From NCBI GenBank assembly GCA_013202445.1, contig JABMRW010000034.1, positions 1 to 29,332 of the forward strand: a stretch of DNA of 29,332 nt, in the 5' to 3' direction. Source of the stretch: Deltaproteobacteria bacterium (GTDB lineage: Bacteria; Chloroflexota; Dehalococcoidia; Dehalococcoidales; BS750m-G39). A program made the translations under genes and the position numbers. The notes beneath the pieces were generated by a model, which was not told where the DNA came from, searched no databases, and saw nothing but the letters and a program-made list of their open reading frames with translations. Positions 1 through 7,591 of the stretch are shown in pieces (the stretch's first letter is position 1; every line of letters starts with the position of its first letter).

Positions 1-1
1 G

Positions 2-100
2 ATTATAAGTTCGCTTACAGAGGAATGGGAACGGCTTTCCATAGAACTTGAGAGGATGAAACGGGAGTTGGAGAAAGCGAAGAGTACCACCGAGACTTAA
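2..100 (+). CDS. C-terminal end of an unidentified protein (partial, enters from the left edge)
   Basis: A reading frame is open from the window edge and stops with TAA at 98-100, giving about 32 residues. They are strongly charged with heptad-like Leu/Ile spacing (ELERMKRELEKAKSTTET at the end), which suggests a C-terminal coiled coil. It lies on the element side of the tRNA-fragment scar at 231-267, so it probably belongs to an integrated mobile element. Large serine recombinases often end in coiled coils, but the fragment is too short to assign a family. The other frames contain early stops. Confidence 0.4.
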   Translation: MISSLTEEWERLSIELERMKRELEKAKSTTET

Positions 101-158
101 GTTAAGGTTGTGAGTCAAACTATTTGAATATTCGCTGAAATGACTCGGAGGTAACAAA

Positions 159-314
159 ATGGAGCATCAACTTAATAACCAGGTTAATCCCCCCACCGGC
201 AGTCTCAGCTCAAACCCCTTACATATCATCGCAGAGGTCACTGGTTCGAGCCCGGTACCGCCCACCATATTAGTATTAGCACGTTATACTACGAGAGGCG
301 CTTTTAATGGCTGA
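159..314 (+). CDS. Small hybrid ORF reading through the tRNA-fragment attachment scar (51 aa)
   Basis: ATG at 159 follows a strong Shine-Dalgarno (GGAGG, 148-152) at good spacing and opens a 51-codon frame to TGA at 312-314. The first 24 codons precede the tRNA fragment, the next 12 or so are tRNA-derived (231-267), and the last 15 come from the flank and overlap the start of the methyltransferase gene by 8 nt. The product is low-complexity and matches no family I recognise. The best explanation is that an element gene with a good initiation site ran across attP and was given a new 3' end by integration. The start looks real; the C-terminal part is probably accidental. Confidence 0.4.
   Translation: MEHQLNNQVNPPTGSLSSNPLHIIAEVTGSSPVPPTILVLARYTTRGAFNG
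231..267 (+). other. 3' fragment of a tRNA gene (T-arm, acceptor strand and CCA), attachment-site scar
   Basis: The stretch contains a 5-bp T-stem (240-244 with 252-256; one T-G wobble) closing the loop TTCGAGC, then acceptor strand ACCGCCC, discriminator A and an encoded CCA at 265-267. The bases to the left do not form an anticodon arm, D-arm or the expected GGGCGGT 5' acceptor strand, so the gene is truncated. A lone tRNA 3' end is the usual product of tyrosine- or serine-recombinase integration into a tRNA gene. The polarity puts the element to the left and the chromosome to the right. The isotype cannot be read because the anticodon is missing. Confidence 0.75.
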
Positions 315-984
315 GACACATCGTTCCAGTGGCGCGCCCAATATTCCGCCGCTGATTAGAAAAATTTATCGTTTCTTTTTTCCCTCAGTAACAGAATACA
401 TCAAAAAAGAGCTGGCGGGATGCGAGACGGTCCTGGACCTGGGCTGCGGGAAGGGTTTTGACTCACCCCTGGAGGGTATACCTCTAAGCTACGCCCTGGG
501 CGTGGATATATTTGAGCCATATCTGGAGGAGTGCCAGCAAAGGAAAATACACTCCGACTATATTCGAGCCGATATCAGAGAAATCGAGTTTAAAGATAGC
601 TCGTTTGACGCCGTGCTGATGCTGGAGGTGCTGGAGCATTTCACCAAAGAGGAGGGCAGACGGCTGCTTGACAGATGCTCCAGCTGGGCTAAAAGGAAGG
701 TTATAATCTCAACACCCAACGGCTATATGCGGCTGGACGCATTCGACGATAACCCGTTCCAGGAGCATATATCCGGCTGGAGTGTGGAGGAGTTGCGACA
801 CCTGGGCTTCAGAGTCGCCGGACTCCTCGGCTGGAAAAAACTGCGGGGTTACCGGGCTAGGCAGCGCTATAAGCCGGCGCTGCTGTGGGAGGTAATATCG
901 GACTTGACCCAGAAATTGACCTACCACTACCCCGGCCTGGCCTGCAGACTATTGGCGGTTAAGATACTGGCCAAACATGTTTAG
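307..984 (+). CDS. Class I SAM-dependent methyltransferase (225 aa)
   Basis: Motif I, VLDLGCGKG, is at residues 42-50 after a basic N-terminal segment. The acidic end of strand 2 is GVDIF (about 65-69), motif II-like ADIREIEF about 88-95, and the post-motif LMLEVLEHF about 104-112 is typical of the Methyltransf_11/25 group. The substrate cannot be read from the sequence; small-molecule or lipid/quinone methylation is common for this class. The start is supported by GAGAGG about 9 nt upstream. It is the first chromosomal gene after the tRNA scar and is followed 17 nt later by an acetyltransferase-like gene, so both may be accessory cargo. Confidence 0.75.
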   Translation: MAETHRSSGAPNIPPLIRKIYRFFFPSVTEYIKKELAGCETVLDLGCGKGFDSPLEGIPLSYALGVDIFEPYLEECQQRKIHSDYIRADIREIEFKDSSFDAVLMLEVLEHFTKEEGRRLLDRCSSWAKRKVIISTPNGYMRLDAFDDNPFQEHISGWSVEELRHLGFRVAGLLGWKKLRGYRARQRYKPALLWEVISDLTQKLTYHYPGLACRLLAVKILAKHV

Positions 985-1001
985 TCAGGTATGTAATTTG
1001 T

Positions 1002-1688
1002 ATGCGTTATATTGCAGAACACCTAAATAGGGCCCGGTATATTTACCGGAGTGAAGGCGCTATCTCGCTTCTAAAGAGACTATTTTCCTACCTTTTCTCA
1101 TACATATTTTCCTACGAGGAATATTACGTCCTCCACCATTTCGTCGGTGAGCTGAATGAAGCCGAATTTCCGCCCGAGGATAACGATTTAACCTTTAAGC
1201 TAATTACCAGCAACAAGATGGCAGATGATTGGGCAAAACGAACCGGCTTCGATTTTAGAGACCAGGTTCTTCATGCCAGGCAGCGATTGGATGCCGGCGC
1301 TGTCGCCTTCTGTGTTTTTATACAAAACCAACTGGCACATAATGGTTGGGTAGGACTTAACCAGAAATCGAAGAACAGTATTGACCCACAACCCTTTAGG
1401 GTGAATTTTTCCGAACATCAGGGATGTGTGGGTGGAGCGGAAACAGCCCCCAAATTTAGAAACAAGGGGATTATGGCATATAACTGGGTTCACATTAATA
1501 ACTATATGAAAGAACAGGGTATCACTATGTTAACCAGTATAGTGGCGACAGACAATATTGCTGTTTATAAAGCACACACTGGGTTCCCGTCAGTAAAGAT
1601 ATCTGCCGAAGCGCGCCATATAAAATTTCTCTGGTGGCAATACTGGAAGGAAACTCCACTCCCCGAAGATTTTAAACTATTTGGCTAA
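1002..1688 (+). CDS. GNAT-like N-acetyltransferase (228 aa)
   Basis: Residues around 140-200 show the GNAT acetyl-CoA pattern: a beta strand ending in GGAETAP, the pyrophosphate-binding RNKGIM (the R-x-x-G-x-A/G form), a helix, then a strand with VATDNIAVYKAHTGF, which is the family's asparagine-containing motif B region. The N-terminal 60 residues are aromatic-rich and unlike a standard GNAT. The substrate is unknown. The gene is visibly AT-richer than its neighbours and lacks a clear Shine-Dalgarno, consistent with horizontal acquisition near the integration scar. The preceding methyltransferase ends 17 nt upstream. Confidence 0.6.
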   Translation: MRYIAEHLNRARYIYRSEGAISLLKRLFSYLFSYIFSYEEYYVLHHFVGELNEAEFPPEDNDLTFKLITSNKMADDWAKRTGFDFRDQVLHARQRLDAGAVAFCVFIQNQLAHNGWVGLNQKSKNSIDPQPFRVNFSEHQGCVGGAETAPKFRNKGIMAYNWVHINNYMKEQGITMLTSIVATDNIAVYKAHTGFPSVKISAEARHIKFLWWQYWKETPLPEDFKLFG

Positions 1689-1709
1689 AACAGCCGCTCC
1701 AGGCTCCGG

Positions 1710-1739
1710 TTGCCAGCGTTAGCCTATTATTGATACAAT
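1710..1739 (+). promoter_or_regulatory. Extended -10 promoter for pckA
   Basis: TTGCCA (1710-1715), an 18-nt spacer and TACAAT (1734-1739), with TG one base upstream of the -10, form a strong extended sigma-70-type promoter. Transcription should start near 1746, three nucleotides before the pckA ATG, so the mRNA would be practically leaderless. Confidence 0.6.
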
Positions 1740-1748
1740 TAGACCGAT

Positions 1749-3248
1749 ATGAAAAAGATATTCGGAAGACCGTTCCAACCCAAAAAAATCGTGGATAACC
1801 CCTCGGATGAGAGCCTCCGGGCCTGGGCGCTGGAGCACGGGGGGGTCATCACCGAGTTCGGCAATCTATCGGTGGTCACCCAGGTGCGCCACAGAATGGC
1901 CAGGCTGACCGAGGTGATAATGGGCGAGCCGGAGCCGGACGACCTGAAGCTTGTCGATAATATCCTTGGCTACCTAAAAGATAAGGAAGTGATTATGCTC
2001 GACCGCACCATGTGCATGGCTCCGGGGTTCAAGAAGAGCTGCCGGCTCTATGTCACCGACCAGTACGCCCGGCTGCCGCTGATGTGGGGCAATACCATGT
2101 TCCCGTCGGAGGGGAAAGAGCCCGACTTCGTAACTATTGCCGTGCCCGAGTGGCCGGAGAAGAAGGTGCTGGTCTTCCCGGAGATGGGAATGACCATCGT
2201 CCTCGGCAGCGACTACAAGGGAGAGCAGAAAAAAGCCATGCTGCGCCAGGTGATGTACTGGGCCAAGACCGAGGGCAACCTAGGGCTGCACGCCGCCGGC
2301 AAAATCTTAAGGGTAAAGAGAAACGGCCAGCTTAAGGACTTCGGCTTTCTATTATTCGGCTTGAGCGGCACGGGCAAGACCTCGCTGTCCTGCCACTCCC
2401 ACTGGCTGGGCTTCCCGGAAACGGTGGTCATCCGCCAGGACGATGTGGTTATCTTAAAAAAGGACGGCACCGCCGTCGGAACTGAAGACTCTTTCTATAT
2501 AAAGACCGAGAGTCTGGAGCCTAGCTCCCAGCCCCTGCTCTACGCCGCTGCCCTGAGCCCCAGGGCGATACTGGAGAATGTCTGCGTTAACCCGGAGACG
2601 GGTAAAGTTGACTTCTTTAACGACGACCTGACCTCCAACGGGCGGGCGATGGTCAAGAGAAGGGACATCGCCTTTACCGACGACACGATAGATACGGGCA
2701 AGGTTGACTTTATCCTGTTTATAACCCGCCGGCACGATATTCTACCGCCGGTGGTACGCCTCACCCCGGAGTGGGCGGCGGCCGCCTTTATGCTCGGCGA
2801 ATCAGTCGAGACATCGGCCGGAGACCCGTCGGCGGCGGGCAAACCGCTTAGGGTGGTGGGCACCAACCCCTTTATCGTCGGCTCCCACACCGAAGAGGGC
2901 AACATGTTTTTAGATATCCTGCGCCACAACCCCGGAATCCAGTGCTTTATCCTCAACACCGGCAACGTGGGGGGCATGGAGCGGGGGCAAAAAATCAAGG
3001 TGCGGGACTCGGTAAAGATAATCGAGATGATTGCTAAAGATAAGATTAGCTGGCAGAAGGACGATTACTGGGGGTACGAGGTGCCCACGGAAATCCCCGG
3101 CGTGGAATTAGAGCGCTTCCAGCCGGAGGGCTACTACAGCGACGACCAGATGGAAAGATTATCTGCCGAGCTTAAAAGCCAGAGAATGGACTGGCTTTCC
3201 CAGTTCCCCTCGTTAGACCCGGCCATTCTGAAGGTAGTAAAGGAATGA
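1749..3248 (+). CDS. pckA: Phosphoenolpyruvate carboxykinase (ATP), divergent type (499 aa)
   Basis: This cytoplasmic enzyme interconverts oxaloacetate plus ATP with PEP, CO2 and ADP (EC 4.1.1.49), at the entry of gluconeogenesis. The P-loop GLSGTGKTS is at residues 204-212, the metal/phosphate motif DDVV at 231-234, and a candidate catalytic His is H181 in GLHAAG. A Lys-rich GSDYKGEQKK (153-162) sits where the family carries its active-site Lys. Further on, LPPVVRLTPEWAAAAFMLG corresponds to the family's conserved nucleotide-site block. It is about 30-40 residues shorter than the E. coli enzyme and lacks some of its stretches, so it belongs to a divergent branch. There is no Shine-Dalgarno before the ATG; see the promoter at 1710-1739. 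The HAD phosphatase follows after 7 nt. Confidence 0.88.
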   Translation: MKKIFGRPFQPKKIVDNPSDESLRAWALEHGGVITEFGNLSVVTQVRHRMARLTEVIMGEPEPDDLKLVDNILGYLKDKEVIMLDRTMCMAPGFKKSCRLYVTDQYARLPLMWGNTMFPSEGKEPDFVTIAVPEWPEKKVLVFPEMGMTIVLGSDYKGEQKKAMLRQVMYWAKTEGNLGLHAAGKILRVKRNGQLKDFGFLLFGLSGTGKTSLSCHSHWLGFPETVVIRQDDVVILKKDGTAVGTEDSFYIKTESLEPSSQPLLYAAALSPRAILENVCVNPETGKVDFFNDDLTSNGRAMVKRRDIAFTDDTIDTGKVDFILFITRRHDILPPVVRLTPEWAAAAFMLGESVETSAGDPSAAGKPLRVVGTNPFIVGSHTEEGNMFLDILRHNPGIQCFILNTGNVGGMERGQKIKVRDSVKIIEMIAKDKISWQKDDYWGYEVPTEIPGVELERFQPEGYYSDDQMERLSAELKSQRMDWLSQFPSLDPAILKVVKE

Positions 3249-3255
3249 AGTCCTG

Positions 3256-3897
3256 ATGAAAATGATTATCCAGTGTGATTTTGACGGCACCCTTACCGTA
3301 GAGGACATGGGCTTCTACCTGCTGGACACCTTCGCCGGGGGGGAGTGGCGCCAGTGGCTTGAGCAGTACCGGGATAAAAAGATAACCGTCGGCCAGTTTA
3401 ACGCCAGGGCCTTCGCCACCCTCAAGACAGCTAAAGAAGAACTGCTGGCGGCCACCCTGAGCCGGGCTAAACTGCGTGACGGGTTTGGCGATCTGGTAGG
3501 CTACTGCCGGGAGAAGGGCTTTCGGCTGGCCATTGTCAGCAACGGGCTGGACTTTTATATCGCCTCAATCCTGGATGACGCCGGCCTGGGGGATATAGAA
3601 GCCCACGCCGCCACCACCCAATTCCACCCCGGCGGGCTCAAAGTAAAGTATATCGGCCCCGATGGCATCCCATTAGACAACGATTTCAAGGCGGCCTATA
3701 CCCGGCTTTTCCTGAAGGAAGGTTATCAAGTGGCTTATGTAGGCAACGGCCCTTCGGACGCTAACCCGGCGTCCCTGTCACAGCATATCTTCGCCCGGGA
3801 TGGGCTTCTGGACTACTGTAAAGAGAAGAAGCTGCCCTGCCAGCCCTTTAATGACCTGCACGATGTGATAAAGGGACTGGAATCCCTACAGGCTTAG
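3256..3897 (+). CDS. HAD-IB family phosphatase, MtnX/SerB-like (213 aa)
   Basis: The catalytic DxDGT motif is CDFDGTLT at residues 7-14 (nucleophile D8, acid/base D10). Motif II is IVSNGLDFY (about 92-100), a Lys-containing FKAAYTRLF segment follows (about 139-147), and motif IV is YVGNGPSDANPA. This pattern fits the MtnX-like branch (2-hydroxy-3-keto-5-methylthiopentenyl-1-phosphate phosphatase) or a phosphoserine-phosphatase relative. No other methionine-salvage gene is nearby, so the substrate is open. It lies 7 nt after pckA, so the two are probably co-transcribed. Its stop overlaps the stop of the convergent patatin gene. Confidence 0.75.
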   Translation: MKMIIQCDFDGTLTVEDMGFYLLDTFAGGEWRQWLEQYRDKKITVGQFNARAFATLKTAKEELLAATLSRAKLRDGFGDLVGYCREKGFRLAIVSNGLDFYIASILDDAGLGDIEAHAATTQFHPGGLKVKYIGPDGIPLDNDFKAAYTRLFLKEGYQVAYVGNGPSDANPASLSQHIFARDGLLDYCKEKKLPCQPFNDLHDVIKGLESLQA

Positions 3898-4682
3898 AGC
3901 TTTTGCTTAATCTGCTCTATCAATTCTTTAGCCGCTATTTCACCCTGGGCGATGGAATCGCCGATGCGGTGAAAATCCCCGTAGCCGATGTGGGGCAGCT
4001 TGGGCTCAATAACGATATCGGCCCCGGCCAGGTTAGACCTGACCAGTGAATAGGTGGCGATATAGAAAGAGTGCAGCATGGACTGGAAAATACCGGGGGG
4101 GTTCGACCCTTTAGACGACTGAAGCCTGACCCCCATCGGCGGGATGACATTGACGGCGATAACAAAGTCGGCCCCCATCTTCCGCACCGTGCTCACCGGC
4201 ACCGGGTTGACCAGCCCGCCGTCGACTAAATACCTTTCCCGCCACTTAACCGGGGTAAAGATTACCGGTATAGAGATGCTGGCCCTCACCCCTTCCAGAA
4301 CCGGGCCGTCACTGATGACCACCTCCTCGCCGCTACGGATATCGGTAGCCACGCAGGAGAGGGGTATCTTTAATTCGCTAAAATCTATATCGCCGATAAT
4401 CGACTTGAGCAGGTTCTTAATCCGGGTGCCCTCGATAAAGCCGCTTCTGGGCAGGGCCAAATCAATCAGGGAGACCAGCCGCCGCCACCCTATATTCAGC
4501 GCCAGCTCTTTTATCTGGCCGGCCGGCTTGCCCTGGGCATAAAGGGCACCGATGGCAGCGCCGGCGCTGGTGCCGGCAATCATATCAACGACAATGCCCT
4601 CTCTCTCCAGGACCTCCAGCACCCCGATGTGAGCCAGTCCGCGGGCGGCGCCGCCGCCCAGAGCCAGCCCCAGCTTTTTCAT
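3894..4682 (-). CDS. Patatin-like phospholipase / RssA-family serine hydrolase (262 aa)
   Basis: The oxyanion-hole motif GGGAARGLAHIG is at residues 8-19, the nucleophile elbow GTSAG at about 38-42 (Ser40), and the catalytic Asp is in DGGLVNPVPV (about 153-162), giving the Ser-Asp dyad of bacterial patatins. The length is normal for the short RssA/YlbK-type proteins, which act as acyl hydrolases on membrane lipids. No signal peptide is visible. It is the last gene of a leftward run, 12 nt after the HerA gene. Confidence 0.85.
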   Translation of the reverse strand: MKKLGLALGGGAARGLAHIGVLEVLEREGIVVDMIAGTSAGAAIGALYAQGKPAGQIKELALNIGWRRLVSLIDLALPRSGFIEGTRIKNLLKSIIGDIDFSELKIPLSCVATDIRSGEEVVISDGPVLEGVRASISIPVIFTPVKWRERYLVDGGLVNPVPVSTVRKMGADFVIAVNVIPPMGVRLQSSKGSNPPGIFQSMLHSFYIATYSLVRSNLAGADIVIEPKLPHIGYGDFHRIGDSIAQGEIAAKELIEQIKQKL

Positions 4683-4694
4683 TCTAAACAGCCT

Positions 4695-6284
4695 CTAATC
4701 CCACAGCTTTTCGATGGCTTCTTCGGCGTCCTTCTGGGGGGCAAAGTCCCGGTAGGACTGGGCGGAGCCGTACTCGCGGGGCTGAAAGGCCACCGGCATG
4801 GGCACGGCATGGCCGAAGATGAGCGCCTGCTGCTTGGCGGCGAGCTTGGCCAAGACCGATTTAAGCTCGTTGCGGCCCGACACGCCGGCGAGCACGCTAT
4901 CGATATCGCGGTCGTTATCCAGCAGGCAGGTTATTTTGGTGCCCATCTGGGACATGACCTCGCTGTCAATACCGCTGGGGCGCTGGTCAATCACCAGCAG
5001 GGTGACGTTATACTTTCTCATCTCGCGGGCGATTTTGCCGAAAATGGTCTGGCCGGCGACCTCGGGGTTGAGAAACTTGTGGGCTTCTTCGATAGTGATT
5101 ACCAGGGGCCGCGGTTTAAGGCTTTCCTTGGCGGCGGCGTCGGCCTTCTCCACCCTCGACTGATACTGGTCATAGATGCGCCGGCTGAGCATGTTGGCCA
5201 CCAGAACATAGGCGGTAATATCACGGTAGCGGCCGAATTCCAGTACCACGTTGATACCGCGGTCAAGGTGCTCCAGAATAGCCTTTACCGCGTTGACCGG
5301 TGAGTGGGGCTCGATAAAGGGCAGGCGCCGGATGGTGGCCAGCCCCCGCTGCAGATTGAGCAGGGTGCCCTCGTGTATGTTCAGGCCCTCCGGCAGTTCC
5401 TCGGCGCCTTTCAGGTCAAGGGTATCCTGTATCCAGTTCTTGCCAAATTTCCGGAATAGCTGGTGGACAGCCTCAACGGCCAGGTCAGTAAGATTAAGCG
5501 TCTGGCGCAATAAAGCGATATCATCAGGCTCAATCTCGTCGTAGCCGATTCTGACCACGCCGTCGGTGCTCACCCCGCGGTGCCGCGAGTTCTCCTCGTC
5601 CAGGGTAAAGACGGCCACGCGGGACTGGAAAAGCTGTTTTAAGCCCTTGACCGGGGGGCCGCCCTCCCTGGTTCCGGCCCAGCCGTACTCGTTGTGCATA
5701 TCGAAGACCAGGTTAACCGCCTGGCTCTTCTGCAGCATGCCGATAAGCAGAATCCGGGTGAGGAAGGTCTTGCCGGTACCGCTCTTGCCGAAGATACCGT
5801 TGGAGCGCTTGACCAGCTCCTCCAGATTAAGACAGAGCTTGACCTCCATATCCAGCGGGTTGCCGATGAAGAAGCGCTTCTCATCCTCGGTGCCGAAGAC
5901 CAGCTCCACGTCCTCCTGGGTGGACAGCTTGACCGCCGAAAAATGGCTGGGGATGGTCTTTACCGGCTGGGGGCCTTCGAGGATGGCGGTGGCGTCGCCG
6001 CCGATTACCAGGTTTGGCGAGACATGAAGCATGCCGAAGGTGCTGGTCCCGGCCAGGACCTCGGCGATAAAGGGGTCGGAGACATCAGGCGGGGTCAGAG
6101 AGAGCCTCTGGTCGGTCATGCCCAGGCTGACATCGGTTATCATGCCGAAGAAGCGCCGTTTTTCCCCCTCGATGGTGACGAACCGCCCCACCGCCATGTC
6201 CTCGATGGAGGCCGAGCTGTCCAGCCTGACCTCCACCCCCTTGTTTAACGAGCCGGAGACGACAATACCCAGGCGCTCAGTCAT
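4695..6284 (-). CDS. herA: HerA-type DNA translocase/helicase ATPase with HAS-barrel (529 aa)
   Basis: The N-terminal ~100 residues form a HAS-barrel (VGRFVTIEGEKRRFFGMITDV). The FtsK/HerA RecA-like core follows: Walker A GKSGTGKT at 166-173, the HerA signature FDMHNEYGWAG at about 194-204, Walker B ITIEEAH and a sensor region IDQRPSGIDSEVMSQMGTK with the conserved QRP. HerA forms a hexameric ring that pumps DNA and, with the NurA nuclease, resects double-strand ends; in archaea this works with Mre11-Rad50. NurA is encoded about 3.2 kb upstream in the neighbouring operon. The start overlaps the end of the HAS-barrel gene by ATGA, indicating translational coupling. Confidence 0.85.
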   Translation of the reverse strand: MTERLGIVVSGSLNKGVEVRLDSSASIEDMAVGRFVTIEGEKRRFFGMITDVSLGMTDQRLSLTPPDVSDPFIAEVLAGTSTFGMLHVSPNLVIGGDATAILEGPQPVKTIPSHFSAVKLSTQEDVELVFGTEDEKRFFIGNPLDMEVKLCLNLEELVKRSNGIFGKSGTGKTFLTRILLIGMLQKSQAVNLVFDMHNEYGWAGTREGGPPVKGLKQLFQSRVAVFTLDEENSRHRGVSTDGVVRIGYDEIEPDDIALLRQTLNLTDLAVEAVHQLFRKFGKNWIQDTLDLKGAEELPEGLNIHEGTLLNLQRGLATIRRLPFIEPHSPVNAVKAILEHLDRGINVVLEFGRYRDITAYVLVANMLSRRIYDQYQSRVEKADAAAKESLKPRPLVITIEEAHKFLNPEVAGQTIFGKIAREMRKYNVTLLVIDQRPSGIDSEVMSQMGTKITCLLDNDRDIDSVLAGVSGRNELKSVLAKLAAKQQALIFGHAVPMPVAFQPREYGSAQSYRDFAPQKDAEEAIEKLWD

Positions 6285-6874
6285 AATTTAATCCTCCCCA
6301 GAATGGTGTTGAGCTGGTTAAGGTTGCCGCTGAGTAAAATGGCCAGCTCCTTGCCCGCCGCCACCAGAAAAGCCCGCCGGTCGTCGTGGGCCTGGCTCAT
6401 CCGGCGCAGCGAGGCGGCAACCAGCTCCTCGCCGGGCACGGGCAGGTGGGCGTTTAATATTATGTTAAGAAAATCGAAGGACTTCCCGAAATCTTTGAGC
6501 TCATCCGGACTGCACTGATAAACGAAGCCGTGGATGCGGGCGGGCTGGGGGGGCAGGTGTTGATAGAGCCTGTCCCCTTCTTTATGCCCCACCACCAGCA
6601 CCTCGAACTCGCTCCGGAGCAGCTTGGCCAGCTGGGGACTTGAACGGTAGATTGCCTCCTCGCTGTCTTCGTCCTTACCCCGGGCAATGGGACGGCGCCC
6701 CGGCTCCAGGCTGGCGGTGGTGGCATTATAGACGATGCCGTACAGCTCCGCCGCCGAATCCCCGGTCTTGACCAGACTGCCTAAAGGCGGCATCTGATAC
6801 AGCTCGTAGCACTGGGCGGTAAATCCGGTGGTGCTGGCTTCAATGACCTCGCCGACTCTTTGAACTTCAGCCAT
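6281..6874 (-). CDS. HAS-barrel domain protein, HerA partner candidate (197 aa)
   Basis: The N-terminal part (RVGEVIEASTTGFTAQ) and the later AELYGIVYNATT resemble the HAS-barrel found in HerA and ATP-synthase subunits. The middle contains EFEVLVVGHKEG and LPPQPARIHGFVY, and the C-terminus is helical. The start at 6874 (MAEVQRVG) is preferred over a longer frame from 6955 because it has GGGAG at proper spacing and the extra 27 residues lie mostly over the LOG gene. The start overlaps the LOG gene by 8 nt and the end overlaps herA by 4 nt. A loading or adaptor role for HerA is inferred only from the domain and coupling. Confidence 0.7.
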   Translation of the reverse strand: MAEVQRVGEVIEASTTGFTAQCYELYQMPPLGSLVKTGDSAAELYGIVYNATTASLEPGRRPIARGKDEDSEEAIYRSSPQLAKLLRSEFEVLVVGHKEGDRLYQHLPPQPARIHGFVYQCSPDELKDFGKSFDFLNIILNAHLPVPGEELVAASLRRMSQAHDDRRAFLVAAGKELAILLSGNLNQLNTILGRIKL

Positions 6875-7574
6875 TTTTACTCCCTTCAGCTCGCTTGGGG
6901 AACGCCCTCTTGCCAACCATCTCGTGCTTGGTGAACCACTTCTGGACAGCCTCAACCACCTCGTCGGGGTGGTCGCAGACTATCAGCAGGTCGAGGTCTT
7001 CCTCGGAGATACAGCCTTTAGCCAGGACGATGCTCTCCAGCCAGTCCAGAAATCCCTGCCAGTACTGGCTGTTGAATATTATCACCGGGAAGGGTTTTAT
7101 CTTGTGGGTCTGCATCAGGGTCAGCACCTCGGTCAGCTCGTCGAGGGTGCCCAGGCCGCCGGGCATGATGACAAAGGCGATGGCATACTTGACCAGCATG
7201 ACCTTGCGGGCAAAGAAGTGGTGAAAGGTTATCGACTGGGTGGTGTAGGGGTTAATAACCTGTTCCATGGGCAGCTCTATATTCAGCCCCACCGATGTAA
7301 CCCCCGCCTCAAACGCCCCCTTGTTGGCCGCCTCCATCACCCCCGGCCCACCCCCGGTAACGATAGAGAAGCCCAGCTTCCCCAGCCGTCTGGCGATTTC
7401 TTCGGTCTGGGTGTATATCTTATCGTTAGGTTTAAGCCGGGCGGAACCGTATATGGTCACGGCCGGCTCGATGCCGCTGAGGGTATCAAAGCCCTCCACC
7501 AGCTCCCCCATGATGCGGAACATTCGCCAGGATTCTTCCTTGGCCAGCTCGTTGATTTCATATTCATTCGGCAT
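6867..7574 (-). CDS. LOG family (TIGR00730-type Rossmann-fold) protein (235 aa)
   Basis: The two LOG signatures are present: GGGPGVMEAANKGA (about 77-90) and PGGLGTLDEL (about 143-152, the PGGxGTxxE active-site motif). Characterised members are cytokinin-nucleotide phosphoribohydrolases that release a base from a nucleoside 5'-monophosphate; others are annotated as 'lysine decarboxylase' without support. A GGGAG Shine-Dalgarno precedes the ATG. It lies between the lipoprotein gene (17 nt upstream) and the HAS-barrel gene (8-nt overlap), so it is inside the herA operon. A nucleotide-clearing role beside a resection machine is possible but unproven. Confidence 0.82.
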   Translation of the reverse strand: MPNEYEINELAKEESWRMFRIMGELVEGFDTLSGIEPAVTIYGSARLKPNDKIYTQTEEIARRLGKLGFSIVTGGGPGVMEAANKGAFEAGVTSVGLNIELPMEQVINPYTTQSITFHHFFARKVMLVKYAIAFVIMPGGLGTLDELTEVLTLMQTHKIKPFPVIIFNSQYWQGFLDWLESIVLAKGCISEEDLDLLIVCDHPDEVVEAVQKWFTKHEMVGKRAFPKRAEGSKNG

Positions 7575-7591
7575 AGTATTCTCTCCCTGTT

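Noticed and set aside
4629..5303. Long plus-strand frame opposite herA, and other long opposite-strand frames (for example 6924-7751 and 20535-21362)
   Set aside because: They are shadow frames of GC-rich genes, with low-complexity Gly/His/Gln-rich products, no ribosome sites and no recognisable domains.
6875..6955. Longer start of the HAS-barrel gene at 6955
   Set aside because: The extra residues come from the antisense of no family, lie over the LOG gene and lack a ribosome site, whereas 6874 has one.
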